From the NCBI RefSeq assembly GCF_014641195.1, contig NZ_BMHQ01000003.1:62001-126000 (forward strand): a stretch of 64,000 nt of DNA. Direction: 5' to 3'. The position numbers and the translations under genes were made by a program. Shown one piece after another: positions 41,917-51,372 of this stretch; position 1 is the first letter of the stretch; the number at the start of each line of letters is the position of its first letter. The stretch comes from Marinithermofilum abyssi (GTDB lineage Bacteria > Bacillota > Bacilli > Thermoactinomycetales > DSM-45169). Below the pieces are notes generated by a model that ran no database searches, was not told where the DNA came from, and was given only the letters and a program-made list of their open reading frames with translations.

Positions 41917-42747
41917 ATGAAAGACATCAAGAAACGCATAGAGGAAGCCGCCCAGGCGATTCAAAAAAAACTCAGCCTAGAGCCGAAAATTGGCTTGGTC
42001 TTGGGCTCCGGACTCGGAATCCTGGCAGATGAAATCGAAGAGGCAGCAACCATTTCCTATGGGGAAATCCCCCATTTTCCCGTATCCACCGTTGAAGGAC
42101 ACGCCGGTCAATTGGTGATCGGCCGTTTGGAAGGGCAGCCGGTGGTGGCGATGCAAGGCCGGTTTCATTTTTATGAAGGATACTCCCTGACGGATGTCAC
42201 CTTTCCCATTCGCGTCATGAAAGCTCTGGGTGTGGAAAAACTGGTGGTGACCAATGCGGCCGGGGGTGTGAACACCGGGTATCAAGCGGGAGACTTGATG
42301 GTGATCCGGGATCACATCAATCTGATGGGTACCAACCCCTTGATAGGCCCCAATGATCCGGACTTGGGCGTTCGTTTCCCGGATATGTCGGAAGCTTATG
42401 ATCCCGCCATGCGTCAATTAGCTCACCGGGTGGCGGAATCGGAAGGTATTCGTTTGCAAGAAGGGGTTTATGCCGGGCTGACCGGTCCGTCTTACGAAAC
42501 TCCTGCAGAAATTCGAATGCTGCGCACCATCGGTGCAGATGCTGTCGGGATGTCCACTGTACCGGAAGTGATCATTGCCCGTCATTCCGACATTCGCGTT
42601 TTGGGTATCTCTTGCATTTCCAATATGGCGGCGGGGATTTTACCGCAGCCGTTGAGCCACGAGGAAGTCATGGAGACGGCGGAACGGGTTAAACCCAAAT
42701 TTATCGGTTTGGTCAAAGGAATTATGAAAGACATTTTATCTGTTTAA
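41917..42747 (+). CDS. Purine nucleoside phosphorylase (trimeric, 6-oxopurine type)
   Basis: 276 residues. Phosphate-binding VLGSGLGILAD and GRFHFYEGYS, and NAAGGVNTGYQAGDLM. The base-selecting residues of trimeric PNP are conserved: Glu194 in GPSYETPAE and Asn236 in ISCISNMAAG, which recognise N1 and O6 of guanine and hypoxanthine. It splits inosine and guanosine with phosphate. It corresponds to pupG of B. subtilis and lies 18 nt after deoB. Confidence 0.94.
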   Translation: MKDIKKRIEEAAQAIQKKLSLEPKIGLVLGSGLGILADEIEEAATISYGEIPHFPVSTVEGHAGQLVIGRLEGQPVVAMQGRFHFYEGYSLTDVTFPIRVMKALGVEKLVVTNAAGGVNTGYQAGDLMVIRDHINLMGTNPLIGPNDPDLGVRFPDMSEAYDPAMRQLAHRVAESEGIRLQEGVYAGLTGPSYETPAEIRMLRTIGADAVGMSTVPEVIIARHSDIRVLGISCISNMAAGILPQPLSHEEVMETAERVKPKFIGLVKGIMKDILSV

Positions 42748-42768
42748 GAAGGGGAAAGGAGCGTCGTC

Positions 42769-43596
42769 ATGGCAGAATTGTGGCAACGCATCGAACAAGC
42801 CAAATCGTTTATTGAAAACAAAACAGAACATCGTCCGGTCATCGGTTTAATCCTGGGTTCGGGGCTGGGAGACTTGGCCCACGATATTGAAGAAGCTGTA
42901 CAGATTCCTTACTCGGACATCCTCCATTTTCCGGTGTCAACGGTGGAAGGACACGCCGGTCAACTGGTGATCGGCCGTTTGTCCGGAAAAACGGTTGTTG
43001 TCATGCAAGGGCGGTTTCATTATTACGAGGGGTACTCCCAGCGAGAAGTGGTTTTCCCTGTGTATGTGATGAAAGCTCTTGGTGTGCAAGTATTGGTGGC
43101 CACCAATGCTGCTGGCGGGATGAATTCCTCCTTCCAGGCAGGGGATTTGATGCTGATCCGGGATCACCTCAATATGACGGGCAGTAATCCGTTGATCGGC
43201 CGCAATGAGTCCCGCCTGGGACCCCGATTCCCCGATATGTCCCAAGCGTATCATCCGGAACTGATCGAGGTGGCGGAAAAAGTAGCGAAAAGTCAGGATC
43301 TGAAGGTGCAAAAAGGCGTATATGCCGGGATCAGCGGTCCGGCTTATATGACACCGGCAGAACTCATCATGTTGCGCAATCTCGGCGGGGATGCCGTCGG
43401 GATGTCCACGGTGCCGGAAGTGATCGCAGCCAACTATGCCGGGTTGAAAGTGCTGGGGATCTCCTGCATCACGGATATGGCCATCGGGGAAGAGCTGGAA
43501 CCCTTGACCCATGAGCAGGTGGTCGAGGTAGCCAACCGTACCAAACCGCGCTTTATCCAGCTGGTAAAGGGCATTGTTGAAGAGGTGACCCTGTAA
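42769..43596 (+). CDS. Second, divergent trimeric purine nucleoside phosphorylase
   Basis: 275 residues, aligning with the preceding gene without gaps over nearly the whole length, so a tandem duplicate. Phosphate and ribose motifs (ILGSGLGDLAH, GRFHYYEGYS, NAAGGMNSSFQAGDLM) are kept, but both base-selecting positions differ: Met194 replaces Glu (GPAYMTPAE) and Asp236 replaces Asn (ISCITDMAIG). An Asp at the second site is what 6-aminopurine enzymes such as MTA phosphorylase use. It may favour adenosine or another purine; substrate is inferred only. Confidence 0.92.
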   Translation: MAELWQRIEQAKSFIENKTEHRPVIGLILGSGLGDLAHDIEEAVQIPYSDILHFPVSTVEGHAGQLVIGRLSGKTVVVMQGRFHYYEGYSQREVVFPVYVMKALGVQVLVATNAAGGMNSSFQAGDLMLIRDHLNMTGSNPLIGRNESRLGPRFPDMSQAYHPELIEVAEKVAKSQDLKVQKGVYAGISGPAYMTPAELIMLRNLGGDAVGMSTVPEVIAANYAGLKVLGISCITDMAIGEELEPLTHEQVVEVANRTKPRFIQLVKGIVEEVTL

Positions 43597-44922
43597 ATGC
43601 AAACGGTGGATATCATCCGGAAAAAACGGAATGGCGGGGAACTGACCGCCGAAGAGATTCAATTTCTCATCAAGGGATTTGCCAAGGATGAGATTCCGGA
43701 CTACCAAATGGCCGCCTGGGCAATGGCGGTGTTTTTCCGTGGCATGAGCGACCGGGAAACGGCGGATCTAACCCTGGCCATGGTGGAGTCGGGAGAACAG
43801 GTGGATCTGTCCCAAATCGAGGGGCGAAAAGTGGACAAACACAGCACCGGCGGTGTAGGGGATACCACCACATTGATCGTGGCGCCGTTGGTAGCTTCTG
43901 CAGGGGTTCCCGTGGCCAAATTGTCCGGACGGGGACTGGGGCATACCGGCGGTACCATCGACAAGCTGGAGTCTTTCCGCGGTTTTACCACGGGGCTTTC
44001 TACGGAGCAATTCGTCAAGCAAGTCAATGAACTGAAAATCGCCGTGGCAGGACAAACCGCCAACCTGACTCCTGCGGACAAGCAACTGTATGCTTTGCGG
44101 GATGTAACCGCCACCGTGGATTCCATCCCGTTGATCGCCAGCTCTATCATGAGCAAAAAGATTGCTGGCGGGGCAGATGCCATCGTGTTGGACGTCAAGA
44201 CCGGAAAAGGTGCGTTTATGAAAGACGAGGAATCCGCGGTTCAACTGGCCGAGGCGATGGTAGGGATCGGCTCCCGAGTCGGCCGCCAAACCGTTGCTGT
44301 CATCAGCGATATGAACCAACCCTTGGGATATGCCGTGGGGAACGCATTGGAAGTAAAAGAAGCCATTGATACGTTGCAGGGTCGGGGCCCGGATGATTTG
44401 ACGGAACTTTCCCTGACGCTGGGCGCTCATATGGTGGTTCTGGCAGGCAAGACCGATTCAGTCACCGAAGCTCGCGGGTTGTTGGAAGGCAAATTGAAAG
44501 ACGGCTCTGCGCTGGCCAAATTCAAAGAATTTGTGGAAGCCCAAGGGGGAGATCCCCGGGCGGTGGATCAAACGGATCTCCTGCCGACGGTGTCCCGTCA
44601 GGTGGAAGTGCCGGCGCCGGAAGACGGAACGATCGCCCAGCTGGAAGCGGAAGAAATCGGTTTGTGTGCGATGCAATTGGGAGCGGGTCGGGCCACCAAA
44701 GAAGATCGGATTGACCACGCCGTCGGCATTGTATTGCATAAGAAGGTGGGGGATGTGGTAAGCCGAGGTGAAGCTATCGCTACCCTTCACGTGAATGATG
44801 AGAGCAAAGTGAAGGCGGTGCAGAATCGTCTGTTGCAAGCCGTCACCATTACCAAAGAGCGAATCGTCCCGCCGCGCCAAATCCGTTCCATTGTGACGGA
44901 GCGGGGAGTGGAGAAGGTTTAA
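43597..44922 (+). CDS. pdp: Pyrimidine-nucleoside phosphorylase
   Basis: 441 residues, immediately after the second PNP gene with no gap. The motif [42 protein letters not shown] contains the phosphate and nucleoside sites, and [22 protein letters not shown] the second signature. C-terminal PYNP domain present. It phosphorolyses uridine, deoxyuridine and thymidine, releasing (deoxy)ribose 1-phosphate for DeoB. Confidence 0.96.
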   Translation: MQTVDIIRKKRNGGELTAEEIQFLIKGFAKDEIPDYQMAAWAMAVFFRGMSDRETADLTLAMVESGEQVDLSQIEGRKVDKHSTGGVGDTTTLIVAPLVASAGVPVAKLSGRGLGHTGGTIDKLESFRGFTTGLSTEQFVKQVNELKIAVAGQTANLTPADKQLYALRDVTATVDSIPLIASSIMSKKIAGGADAIVLDVKTGKGAFMKDEESAVQLAEAMVGIGSRVGRQTVAVISDMNQPLGYAVGNALEVKEAIDTLQGRGPDDLTELSLTLGAHMVVLAGKTDSVTEARGLLEGKLKDGSALAKFKEFVEAQGGDPRAVDQTDLLPTVSRQVEVPAPEDGTIAQLEAEEIGLCAMQLGAGRATKEDRIDHAVGIVLHKKVGDVVSRGEAIATLHVNDESKVKAVQNRLLQAVTITKERIVPPRQIRSIVTERGVEKV

Positions 44923-44932
44923 GTTTTTCTGT

Positions 44933-44972
44933 CAAAGCTGCCGAAGTCAACCGGCAGCTTTGTTCTTTTTTC
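44933..44972 (+). terminator. Terminator of the nucleoside salvage operon
   Basis: CAAAGCTGCCG pairs perfectly with CGGCAGCTTTG around an eight-base loop; TTCTTTTTT follows. Confidence 0.92.
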
Positions 44973-45117
44973 AAAGCCTCCCCTTTCCCACCCCACCATA
45001 TATGACGGGGGTCGAACCCGGTTAAGGGAGGTTGACTGAGGTGCGTAATTTTTCATTGGAATAATCCACCTGTCCCTCGTTCAAACTATGCGTACGATGG
45101 ATAGGAGGGAAGCGTCT

Positions 45118-46308
45118 ATGCGCTTGCGTATGTTTGTTTTACCACTCTTGTTTTGCCTTGTATTTACCTTGATTCCTCCGCAGGTATGGGCGGGAGAGGG
45201 CGGGTTGGCACCACAGGCTCGTTCGGCGATTTTGTTGGATGCAGATTCGGGAACAGTGCTGTATCAAAAGAACATCGACGAGAAATTGTCGCCAGCCAGT
45301 ATCACCAAAATTATGACGATGTTGCTGGTGATGGAGGCCCTGGAGCAAGGAAAAGTTTCCTACAATGACAAAGTGCGCATCAGTGAGCATGCGGCATCGA
45401 TGGGCGGCTCCCAGATTTTTTTGGAGCCGGGTGAACAGATGGAAGTGAAAGACTTGCTAAAAGGCGTGGCAATCGGGAGTGCCAATGATGCCTCGGTCGC
45501 ATTGGCGGAACATTTGGCCGGAACAGAAGAAGCGTTTATCGAACGGATGAATCAACGGGCCAAAGAATTGGGTATGACTCACACCCGGTTTCAGAATCCC
45601 AACGGTCTGCCTGCCCCGGATCACTACACCACTGCCAGGGATATCGCAATCATGTCCCGGGAATTGTTGAAGTATCCCGAGATCACCAAGTATACTCGCA
45701 TTTACCAGGATTATTTGCGGCAGGATTCGAATAAGCCGTTCTGGCTGGTCAATACCAACCGTTTGGTCCGGTTTTATGAAGGAATGGACGGGTTAAAAAC
45801 CGGATTTACCGCAGCGGCCAAATACTGCTTGTCCGCTACGGCCAAACGGGGAAACTTCCGGGTAATTGCAGTAGTGCTGGGGGAGCCCACATCAAAGGCA
45901 CGCAACCGGGAAATTTCCCGTATGCTGGATTACGCATTCAGCCAGTACACCAACCATGTCGTTTATAAGAAAGGCGACCCGATCGGGACGGTTCGACTGG
46001 ATAAGGGAGAAGAGCGGGATCTGCTTATCCGGGCCCCGCATCAATTTAGCGTGCTGATAAAAAAAGGGGAGAATCACAAGGATTATACCCGCAAAGTGGT
46101 GCTGACGGCCCGCTTGGCTCCGGTGAAAAAAGGGCAGACCATCGGGGAAGTGTTGTTGGAGAAACAGGGAAAAAGAATAGCCGAAATGAAACTTGCCGCT
46201 CCCCGCGATGTCCAGCGGGCCGGATTATGGACACTGATGAAACGGACCACGAAAAGCTTCTTCTTCTTTCCGGAAGAGGCCAAAGCACTGGAACAACCAG
46301 CTTCGTAA
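45118..46308 (+). CDS. dacF: D-alanyl-D-alanine carboxypeptidase DacF
   Basis: 396 residues from ATG 45118, eight bases after AGGAGGG. Signal peptide ([21 protein letters not shown]), S11 peptidase domain with SPASITKIM (SxxK), IGSANDAS (SxN) and MDGLKTGFT (KTG), then a C-terminal PBP5-type beta domain. It trims peptidoglycan stem peptides in the forespore. Position before spoIIA matches B. subtilis, where readthrough from sigma-F-controlled dacF extends into spoIIA; here a terminator lies between. Confidence 0.94.
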   Translation: MRLRMFVLPLLFCLVFTLIPPQVWAGEGGLAPQARSAILLDADSGTVLYQKNIDEKLSPASITKIMTMLLVMEALEQGKVSYNDKVRISEHAASMGGSQIFLEPGEQMEVKDLLKGVAIGSANDASVALAEHLAGTEEAFIERMNQRAKELGMTHTRFQNPNGLPAPDHYTTARDIAIMSRELLKYPEITKYTRIYQDYLRQDSNKPFWLVNTNRLVRFYEGMDGLKTGFTAAAKYCLSATAKRGNFRVIAVVLGEPTSKARNREISRMLDYAFSQYTNHVVYKKGDPIGTVRLDKGEERDLLIRAPHQFSVLIKKGENHKDYTRKVVLTARLAPVKKGQTIGEVLLEKQGKRIAEMKLAAPRDVQRAGLWTLMKRTTKSFFFFPEEAKALEQPAS

Positions 46309-46318
46309 ACTCAGCCGG

Positions 46319-46353
46319 ATCGAGGCTCCCCGCAACAGGGGCCTCGATTTTTT
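46319..46353 (+). terminator. Terminator between dacF and spoIIAA
   Basis: ATCGAGGC/GCCTCGAT with an inner CCCC/GGGG pairing around GCAACA; six T follow. Confidence 0.85.
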
Positions 46354-46372
46354 GGTTCTTTTGTCACAGGGA

Positions 46373-46400
46373 AGGAAAGGTTCCCCAATTTGTAGAAAAC
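46373..46400 (+). promoter_or_regulatory. Candidate sigma-H promoter and 0A box of the spoIIA operon
   Basis: AGGAAAG (46373-46379), 15 bp, GAAAAC (46395-46400), with the 0A-like box TGTAGAA at 46391-46397 overlapping the -10. The spacing and overlap are the same as at spo0A (3806-3832). spoIIA in B. subtilis is transcribed by sigma-H with Spo0A activation. The -10 is a weak match. Confidence 0.42.
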
Positions 46401-46430
46401 AGTAACCAAAACCGAACAGAGGTGAACCAG

Positions 46431-46784
46431 ATGAGCCTGTATGTAGATTTGACCCATAAACGAAACGTACTCGTGGTCCGTTTGGCCGGCGAATTGGACC
46501 ATCATACCGCTGAAGAGGTTCGACAGCAAATCGAGAGCGAATTAGCCAAGGACTTGTATACACACATGGTGTTGAATTTGTCGGAATTAACGTTTATGGA
46601 CAGTTCCGGTTTGGGCGTGATTTTGGGACGATACAAACGGATCTCTCAATTGGGAGGGAAAATGATGCTCTGTTCCGTACACCCGACGATCTACCGTTTG
46701 TTTGAATTATCGGGGATGTTTAAAATTTTGCCGTTGCATGAGGATGAACAGGCAGCGCTTCATGCTTGCGGGGTGGCATCATGA
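46431..46784 (+). CDS. spoIIAA: Anti-anti-sigma factor SpoIIAA
   Basis: 117 residues from ATG 46431, behind GAGGTG; the same length as in B. subtilis. STAS domain with [17 protein letters not shown]; Ser58 is the residue phosphorylated by SpoIIAB. Dephospho-SpoIIAA displaces sigma-F from SpoIIAB after septation. Stop overlaps spoIIAB as ATGA. The in-frame extension to 46227 runs back through the terminator and dacF and is rejected. Confidence 0.96.
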   Translation: MSLYVDLTHKRNVLVVRLAGELDHHTAEEVRQQIESELAKDLYTHMVLNLSELTFMDSSGLGVILGRYKRISQLGGKMMLCSVHPTIYRLFELSGMFKILPLHEDEQAALHACGVAS

Positions 46785-47233
46785 CACACATACATAATTT
46801 CATGGAAATGCGTTTCGCCAGCCGATCCGAAAATGAATCTTTTGCACGTGTTGCAGTTGCCTCTTTTATCTCTCAATTGGACCCTACCATGGAAGAGCTG
46901 ACGGATATCAAAACCGTAGTATCGGAAGCCGTGACCAACGCTGTGATTCACGGTTATGAGGAAAAGCCGGACGGAGTTATAACGATCCGGACGGAAATCG
47001 ACGGCTCCCGTATAAGCATCACCATTCAGGATCAGGGCAAAGGAATACAGGATATCGAGCAAGCGCGGCAACCTTTGTACACGTCCAAACCGGAGTTGGA
47101 ACGATCGGGCATGGGCTTTACCATCATGGAGAACTTCATGGATGAGGTAGAGATTCTGTCGGCAGTTGGAAAAGGGACGACAGTACGGTTGGTCAAGGTG
47201 TTAAAAACCCATTCCCAGACCATAAAAAATTGA
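46781..47233 (+). CDS. spoIIAB: Anti-sigma-F factor and kinase SpoIIAB
   Basis: 150 residues from ATG 46781. GHKL ATPase: N-box [15 protein letters not shown]1 [14 protein letters not shown]2 [17 protein letters not shown]. It binds sigma-F and phosphorylates SpoIIAA. GGGTGG precedes the start inside spoIIAA. Complete. Confidence 0.97.
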   Translation: MTHIHNFMEMRFASRSENESFARVAVASFISQLDPTMEELTDIKTVVSEAVTNAVIHGYEEKPDGVITIRTEIDGSRISITIQDQGKGIQDIEQARQPLYTSKPELERSGMGFTIMENFMDEVEILSAVGKGTTVRLVKVLKTHSQTIKN

Positions 47234-47242
47234 GGGCTGCCC

Positions 47243-48013
47243 ATGGAATCCGATGTGCGCAATTCCCGTCACAAACATCTGTCCGATCATGAAGTGAAAT
47301 CCCTGATCCAGCAAAGCCAGAATGGAGATACTGCGGCGCGAGACCGTCTGGTCAAGCACAACATCCGATTGGTTTGGTCGGTGGTGCAACGCTTTCTCAA
47401 CCGGGGTTATGAAGCCGAAGATTTGTTCCAGATCGGTTGTATCGGTCTGTTGAAAGCTGTCGATAAATTTGACCTCTCCTATGATGTGAAATTTTCCACT
47501 TATGCCGTCCCGATGATTATCGGCGAAATCCAGCGGTTTTTGCGGGATGACGGGATGGTGAAAGTCAGTCGGTCATTGAAAGAGCTGTCCAACAAAATTC
47601 GCAAATCTAAAGATGAGTTGACGAAACAGCTGGGACGCTCTCCGACGGTGAATGAGTTGGCTGAGGAGATGAATGTATCCCCCGAGGATATCGTGTTTGC
47701 CCAAGAAGCCAGCCGTTCTCCCGCTTCTATTCATGAGACGGTATTTGAAAATGATGGGGATCCAATCACCTTGATGGATCAGATTTCCGATGAATCCGAA
47801 TCGTCTTGGTTTGACAAGTTTACTTTAAAAGAGGCGATCAATCAATTAACGGAACGGGAAAAGTTGATTGTCTATCTGCGGTATTTCAAAGATCAGACCC
47901 AGTCTGAAGTGGCGGAACGGTTGGGAATTTCCCAAGTGCAAGTCTCCCGGCTGGAAAAAAAGATCATCAAAAAGATTCGGGAGGAGATCGATTTTAAACC
48001 CGGAGGGCAGTAG
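47243..48013 (+). CDS. sigF: Forespore sigma factor SigF
   Basis: 256 residues. Region 2 has LVWSVVQRFLNRGYEAEDLFQIGCIGLLKAVDKFD and FSTYAVPMIIGEIQRFLRDDG; region 3 SRSLKELSNKIRKSKDELTKQLGRSPTVNELAEEM; region 4 ends with TQSEVAERLGISQVQVSRLEKKI. It directs the first forespore-specific transcription and is held by SpoIIAB until engulfment begins. Nine nt after spoIIAB; terminator follows. Confidence 0.97.
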   Translation: MESDVRNSRHKHLSDHEVKSLIQQSQNGDTAARDRLVKHNIRLVWSVVQRFLNRGYEAEDLFQIGCIGLLKAVDKFDLSYDVKFSTYAVPMIIGEIQRFLRDDGMVKVSRSLKELSNKIRKSKDELTKQLGRSPTVNELAEEMNVSPEDIVFAQEASRSPASIHETVFENDGDPITLMDQISDESESSWFDKFTLKEAINQLTEREKLIVYLRYFKDQTQSEVAERLGISQVQVSRLEKKIIKKIREEIDFKPGGQ

Positions 48014-48059
48014 AACCGGGAACGGAGTGTCAATGAAAATGATAGGTATCGATAACCAT

Positions 48060-48082
48060 AGGCACCCCCAGGGTGCTTTTTT
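48060..48082 (+). terminator. Terminator after sigF
   Basis: GCACCC/GGGTGC stem with a three-base loop and six T. Confidence 0.82.
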
Positions 48083-48099
48083 GTTGAACCCGTATGTTC

Positions 48100-48129
48100 G
48101 TATGAGGGCGGGCACTCCAACACATAATA
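48100..48129 (+). promoter_or_regulatory. Sigma-G promoter of the spoVA operon
   Basis: GTATG (48100-48104), 18 bp, CATAATA (48123-48129). This fits the sigma-G consensus (GHATR, 17-18 bp, CATnHTA) at every defined position and lies 31 nt before spoVAA. spoVA is sigma-G-controlled in B. subtilis. Confidence 0.8.
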
Positions 48130-48160
48130 ATCCTAATGACATGGACGGGAGGTGGCATCC

Positions 48161-48787
48161 GTGGGTACGGACTTGGTTTACCTCCAACTAAAAAAAAGGG
48201 TGAAGGCCCGGGTCGGGGAAATCCTTCTGTTGAGGGATTTGGCGCAGCTGTTGACAGGTGAAGATCACGAAGATCTGGGTTATCTTCCTATCCTTCGTTT
48301 GGGAAAGGATCAAGGAAGTCATATGGTGGTTGATGTGATGGATGTGCTGCGCAAGATCCGGCAGCAATATCCCGATGTAGAGGTGCGCAGTGTCGGACCG
48401 TTGCAAACCATCATCGAAGTCGAGGCGGTTTATAAGGTTCCCTCTGGCGTATTGGTAGCGTTGGTCTGGTTGTTATTGTTTGTAGGATCTGCCTTGGCCA
48501 TTATGAATTTCCATACGGATGTCAGCATGAAAGCTGTTCACGAACGGATCTACTATCTCATTACAGGGGAACATAACTCCAAGCCGCTGCTGTTGCAAAT
48601 TCCTTATTCCATCGGAATCGGGTTGGGCATGGTCCTTTTTTTTAACCATTTGTTTAAGCGAAAGTTCAATGATGAGCCCAGTCCCTTGGAATTGGAGGTC
48701 TTTTTGTATCAGGAGAATATCGACCAGTTTGTGATTGACCATGAGAAATCGAAGGATCGTGGGGATCGGAATGGACCTTCTGGGTAG
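48161..48787 (+). CDS. spoVAA: Stage V sporulation protein AA
   Basis: 208 residues from GTG 48161, behind GGGAGGTG. An N-terminal soluble domain (VYLQLKKRVKARVGEILLLRDLAQLL, then a folded region to about 95) is followed by two membrane segments (VALVWLLLFVGSALAIMNF and LLLQIPYSIGIGLGMVLFF). SpoVA proteins move dipicolinic acid into the forespore and out at germination. The end overlaps spoVAB. Confidence 0.93.
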   Translation: MGTDLVYLQLKKRVKARVGEILLLRDLAQLLTGEDHEDLGYLPILRLGKDQGSHMVVDVMDVLRKIRQQYPDVEVRSVGPLQTIIEVEAVYKVPSGVLVALVWLLLFVGSALAIMNFHTDVSMKAVHERIYYLITGEHNSKPLLLQIPYSIGIGLGMVLFFNHLFKRKFNDEPSPLELEVFLYQENIDQFVIDHEKSKDRGDRNGPSG

Positions 48788-49193
48788 CATCCTGTTAGTT
48801 TTCATCGGATTGGGCGGGGGGCTGGCGGTGGGAAGCGGTTTTGTTGCATTTCTCACCGTGCTGGATATCGTTCCGCGCTTAACGGTGTTTTCCAGGGGGC
48901 GGCGCTATGTTCGCAGTTACGAGTGGGCATTTGTTGCTGGGGCACTGGCAGCGACTTGGGTGGATCTCCGTGACTGGTCTGCTGCCTTCTCCCCCTTGGG
49001 TACGGTGCCGGTAGGGTTTTTGGCGGGATGTTTCGTCGGATTGCTGGCGGCGGCGTTGACGGAGGTGATCAATGTGCTTCCGATTCTGGCCAAACGTCTT
49101 CAGATGCAGAAATTTGTTCTGTATTTGTTGATGGCTATGGTCTTCGGAAAGATTTTGGGTTCGCTGTTCCAGTGGATTTGGTTTATCGCATAA
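48771..49193 (+). CDS. spoVAB: Stage V sporulation protein AB
   Basis: 140 residues from ATG 48771 with GGGGA upstream; ATG 48741 is an in-frame alternative with a poorer site. Integral membrane protein with four helices (LLGSILLVFIGLGGGLAVGSGFVAFLTVL, AFVAGALAATW, VPVGFLAGCFVGLLAAALTEV, FVLYLLMAMVFGKILGSLFQW), typical of SpoVAB. It overlaps spoVAA by 17 nt. Confidence 0.93.
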   Translation: MDLLGSILLVFIGLGGGLAVGSGFVAFLTVLDIVPRLTVFSRGRRYVRSYEWAFVAGALAATWVDLRDWSAAFSPLGTVPVGFLAGCFVGLLAAALTEVINVLPILAKRLQMQKFVLYLLMAMVFGKILGSLFQWIWFIA

Positions 49194-49209
49194 GGAGGGA
49201 GGGAGCGCA

Positions 49210-49791
49210 TTGGCAAAAAGGAGAGTCATCCTGATTACCGATGGAGATCGGGTAGCCAAACAAACGGTGGAAGAAGTCGCCAGACAAATCGGGGGGCGGT
49301 GCATTTCCGCTTCCGCGGGCAATCCTTCCCCTTTGAGCGGTTCGCAGCTGGTGAAATTAATTCAGGAAGCGGCCCATGATCCCATATTGATCATGTTTGA
49401 CGACTGCGGCTCCCGGCATAAAGGGAAAGGCGAACGAGCATTGGAATATGTGGCTTCCCATCCGGATATCGAGGTATTGGGTGTGGTAGCGGTCGCATCC
49501 AATTCGGATCATGTGGAGGGTGTGCAGGTCCATGTTGCTTTGGATCACAACGGCAACGTGGTGTATCACGGTGTGGACAAAGCCGGTCATGAGATGAACG
49601 GCCCTTTGCGGATTTACGGAGATACAGTGGATGTGCTAAACCAATTTCAATTTCCCTATGTGGTAGGCATCGGCGATGTAGGAAAAATGGATAAACATGA
49701 CGATTACCTATGGGGCGCGCCAGTGACCACGAAAGCAGTGCAAATGATATTGGAAAGAAGCGGATATGATGCAACAAACATCCAACAGTAA
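49210..49791 (+). CDS. spoVAEA: Stage V sporulation protein AEA (SpoVAEa)
   Basis: 193 residues from TTG 49210, behind AAGGAGGG. Soluble protein with RRVILITDGDRVAKQTVEE, GGRCISASAGNP and LIMFDDCGSRHKGKGERAL, the SpoVAEa pattern, with no membrane segments. In B. subtilis it follows spoVAEB; here it follows spoVAB directly because spoVAC, spoVAD and spoVAEB are missing from the operon. The end overlaps spoVAF by 26 nt. Confidence 0.92.
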   Translation: MAKRRVILITDGDRVAKQTVEEVARQIGGRCISASAGNPSPLSGSQLVKLIQEAAHDPILIMFDDCGSRHKGKGERALEYVASHPDIEVLGVVAVASNSDHVEGVQVHVALDHNGNVVYHGVDKAGHEMNGPLRIYGDTVDVLNQFQFPYVVGIGDVGKMDKHDDYLWGAPVTTKAVQMILERSGYDATNIQQ

Positions 49792-51277
49792 ACCCATACA
49801 ATCTTCACAGCAAAAAACACCCCTTGCCCGAGAAATCGAGATCAACAAACAAGTGTTGAACTCAGCTGTTGGAATCGGGATCAGTTTTGATACGGTAATG
49901 CGGGAGATGACCTTTGGGGGAAAGTCTTTCGCCCTGTTGTATTTGAACGGGTTTGTCAAAGATATTATCATGGTGCAGGTTTTAAAAGAGTTAAGCCGCT
50001 TAAAGCCGGAAGAAACGACGATTGATCTGGTCCAGAAATTATTGGAGACTTATGTGGTGCACATCCAGGTCTCCACCAAAGAAACAGTGGAAGATTGCAT
50101 CGATCAAGTGTTGTCCGGCCAGTTGGTCCTGTTGGTGGACGGAGAAACAAAAGCGCTGGTGATCGACGCCCGCACCTATCCCGCCCGTAACCCTGAGGAA
50201 CCCGATACGGAGCGGGTCGTGCGCGGCTCGCGGGACGGATTTACGGAAACCCTGTTGACCAATGTGAACCTCACCCGGCGACGGATCCGGGATCCCCGTT
50301 TGCGGATGGAGATAGTGACAGTAGGAAAGCGCTCAAAGACGGATATCTGTGTCGCTTATATCGAGGATGTAGCGGACCCCGGTTTGGTCACATCCGTCAA
50401 AAGTCACTTGAATCAGATCAAAGTGGATGGCTTGCCCATGGGAGAAAAAGCGGTGGAGGAGTTTATCAACCGGAAAAGCTGGAACCCGTTTCCTTTGGCT
50501 CGTTATACGGAACGGCCGGATGTGGCATCCACCCACCTGTTGGAGGGGCATGTACTGGTCTTTGTGGACACCTCCCCCAGTGTCATGATTACTCCGACTA
50601 CGTATTTTCACCATGTGCAGCATGCAGAGGAATTCCGGCAAACTCCTGTTATCGGCGGATATCTGCGGTGGATCCGGTTTTTGGGGATCATTGCCTCGTT
50701 GGTGTTGTTGCCATTGTGGATGATGTATGTGATGCAGCCCGATCTGCTTCCCGAGTCTCTCAGCTTTATCGGTCCGAGAGAAGCAGGCAAGATCGATGTA
50801 TTTTGGCAGTTCATCTTTGCCGAGATCGGGATCGATTTGATGCGGATGGCTGCCGTGCACACCCCCTCTCCCCTGGCGACGGCCATGGGCTTGATCGCAG
50901 CTGTGTTAATCAGCGAGATCGCGATGAAGGTGGGTTTGTTTATCCCGGAAGTGATCTTGTATTTAGCTGTTGCAGCGATCGGAAACTTTGCCACGCCCAG
51001 TTATGAGCTCAGTTTGGCCAATAAACTGGCGCGGTTATCGCTGTTGTTGCTCACTTATCTGTTCAAGGCTCCGGGGTTGGTGGTGGGTCTGACACTGTGG
51101 ATCATTATTCTCGCCTACACGCGATCTCTAAACACGCCATACCTGTGGCCGTTCATCCCCTTTAACTTCCCGGCACTGGTTCAGGTTCTGTTTCGTACCC
51201 CTCTTCCGTTTATGAAGCGCCGTCCGAGTTTGGTGCATCCCCAGGACTCGACGCGCCGTCCGCAGCCGGAAGGGTGA
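49766..51277 (+). CDS. spoVAF: Stage V sporulation protein AF (GerA family)
   Basis: 503 residues. GerA-type A subunit fold: a large N-terminal soluble region, then five to six membrane segments from about residue 295 (YLRWIRFLGIIASLVLLPLWMMYVM onward, HTPSPLATAMGLIAAVLISEIAMKVGLF, LYLAVAAIGNFATPSYELSLANKLARL). SpoVAF modulates dipicolinate release and germination. Pro- and Arg-rich C-terminal tail. Last gene of the operon; the lysine riboswitch begins soon after. Confidence 0.94.
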   Translation: MMQQTSNSKPIQSSQQKTPLAREIEINKQVLNSAVGIGISFDTVMREMTFGGKSFALLYLNGFVKDIIMVQVLKELSRLKPEETTIDLVQKLLETYVVHIQVSTKETVEDCIDQVLSGQLVLLVDGETKALVIDARTYPARNPEEPDTERVVRGSRDGFTETLLTNVNLTRRRIRDPRLRMEIVTVGKRSKTDICVAYIEDVADPGLVTSVKSHLNQIKVDGLPMGEKAVEEFINRKSWNPFPLARYTERPDVASTHLLEGHVLVFVDTSPSVMITPTTYFHHVQHAEEFRQTPVIGGYLRWIRFLGIIASLVLLPLWMMYVMQPDLLPESLSFIGPREAGKIDVFWQFIFAEIGIDLMRMAAVHTPSPLATAMGLIAAVLISEIAMKVGLFIPEVILYLAVAAIGNFATPSYELSLANKLARLSLLLLTYLFKAPGLVVGLTLWIIILAYTRSLNTPYLWPFIPFNFPALVQVLFRTPLPFMKRRPSLVHPQDSTRRPQPEG

Positions 51278-51372
51278 GGATTCGTGAACAGTTGTCTCTT
51301 GGCAACGGGTATCAGATGTGTTATCCTGTTTTCTAATAACAATGAAAAAGGACGGCACTCAATGATCGGAAT

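Noticed and set aside
45041-45064. Seven-codon ORF with a GGGAGG site before dacF
   Set aside because: Too short to judge and no attenuator structure follows; not enough for a leader peptide call.
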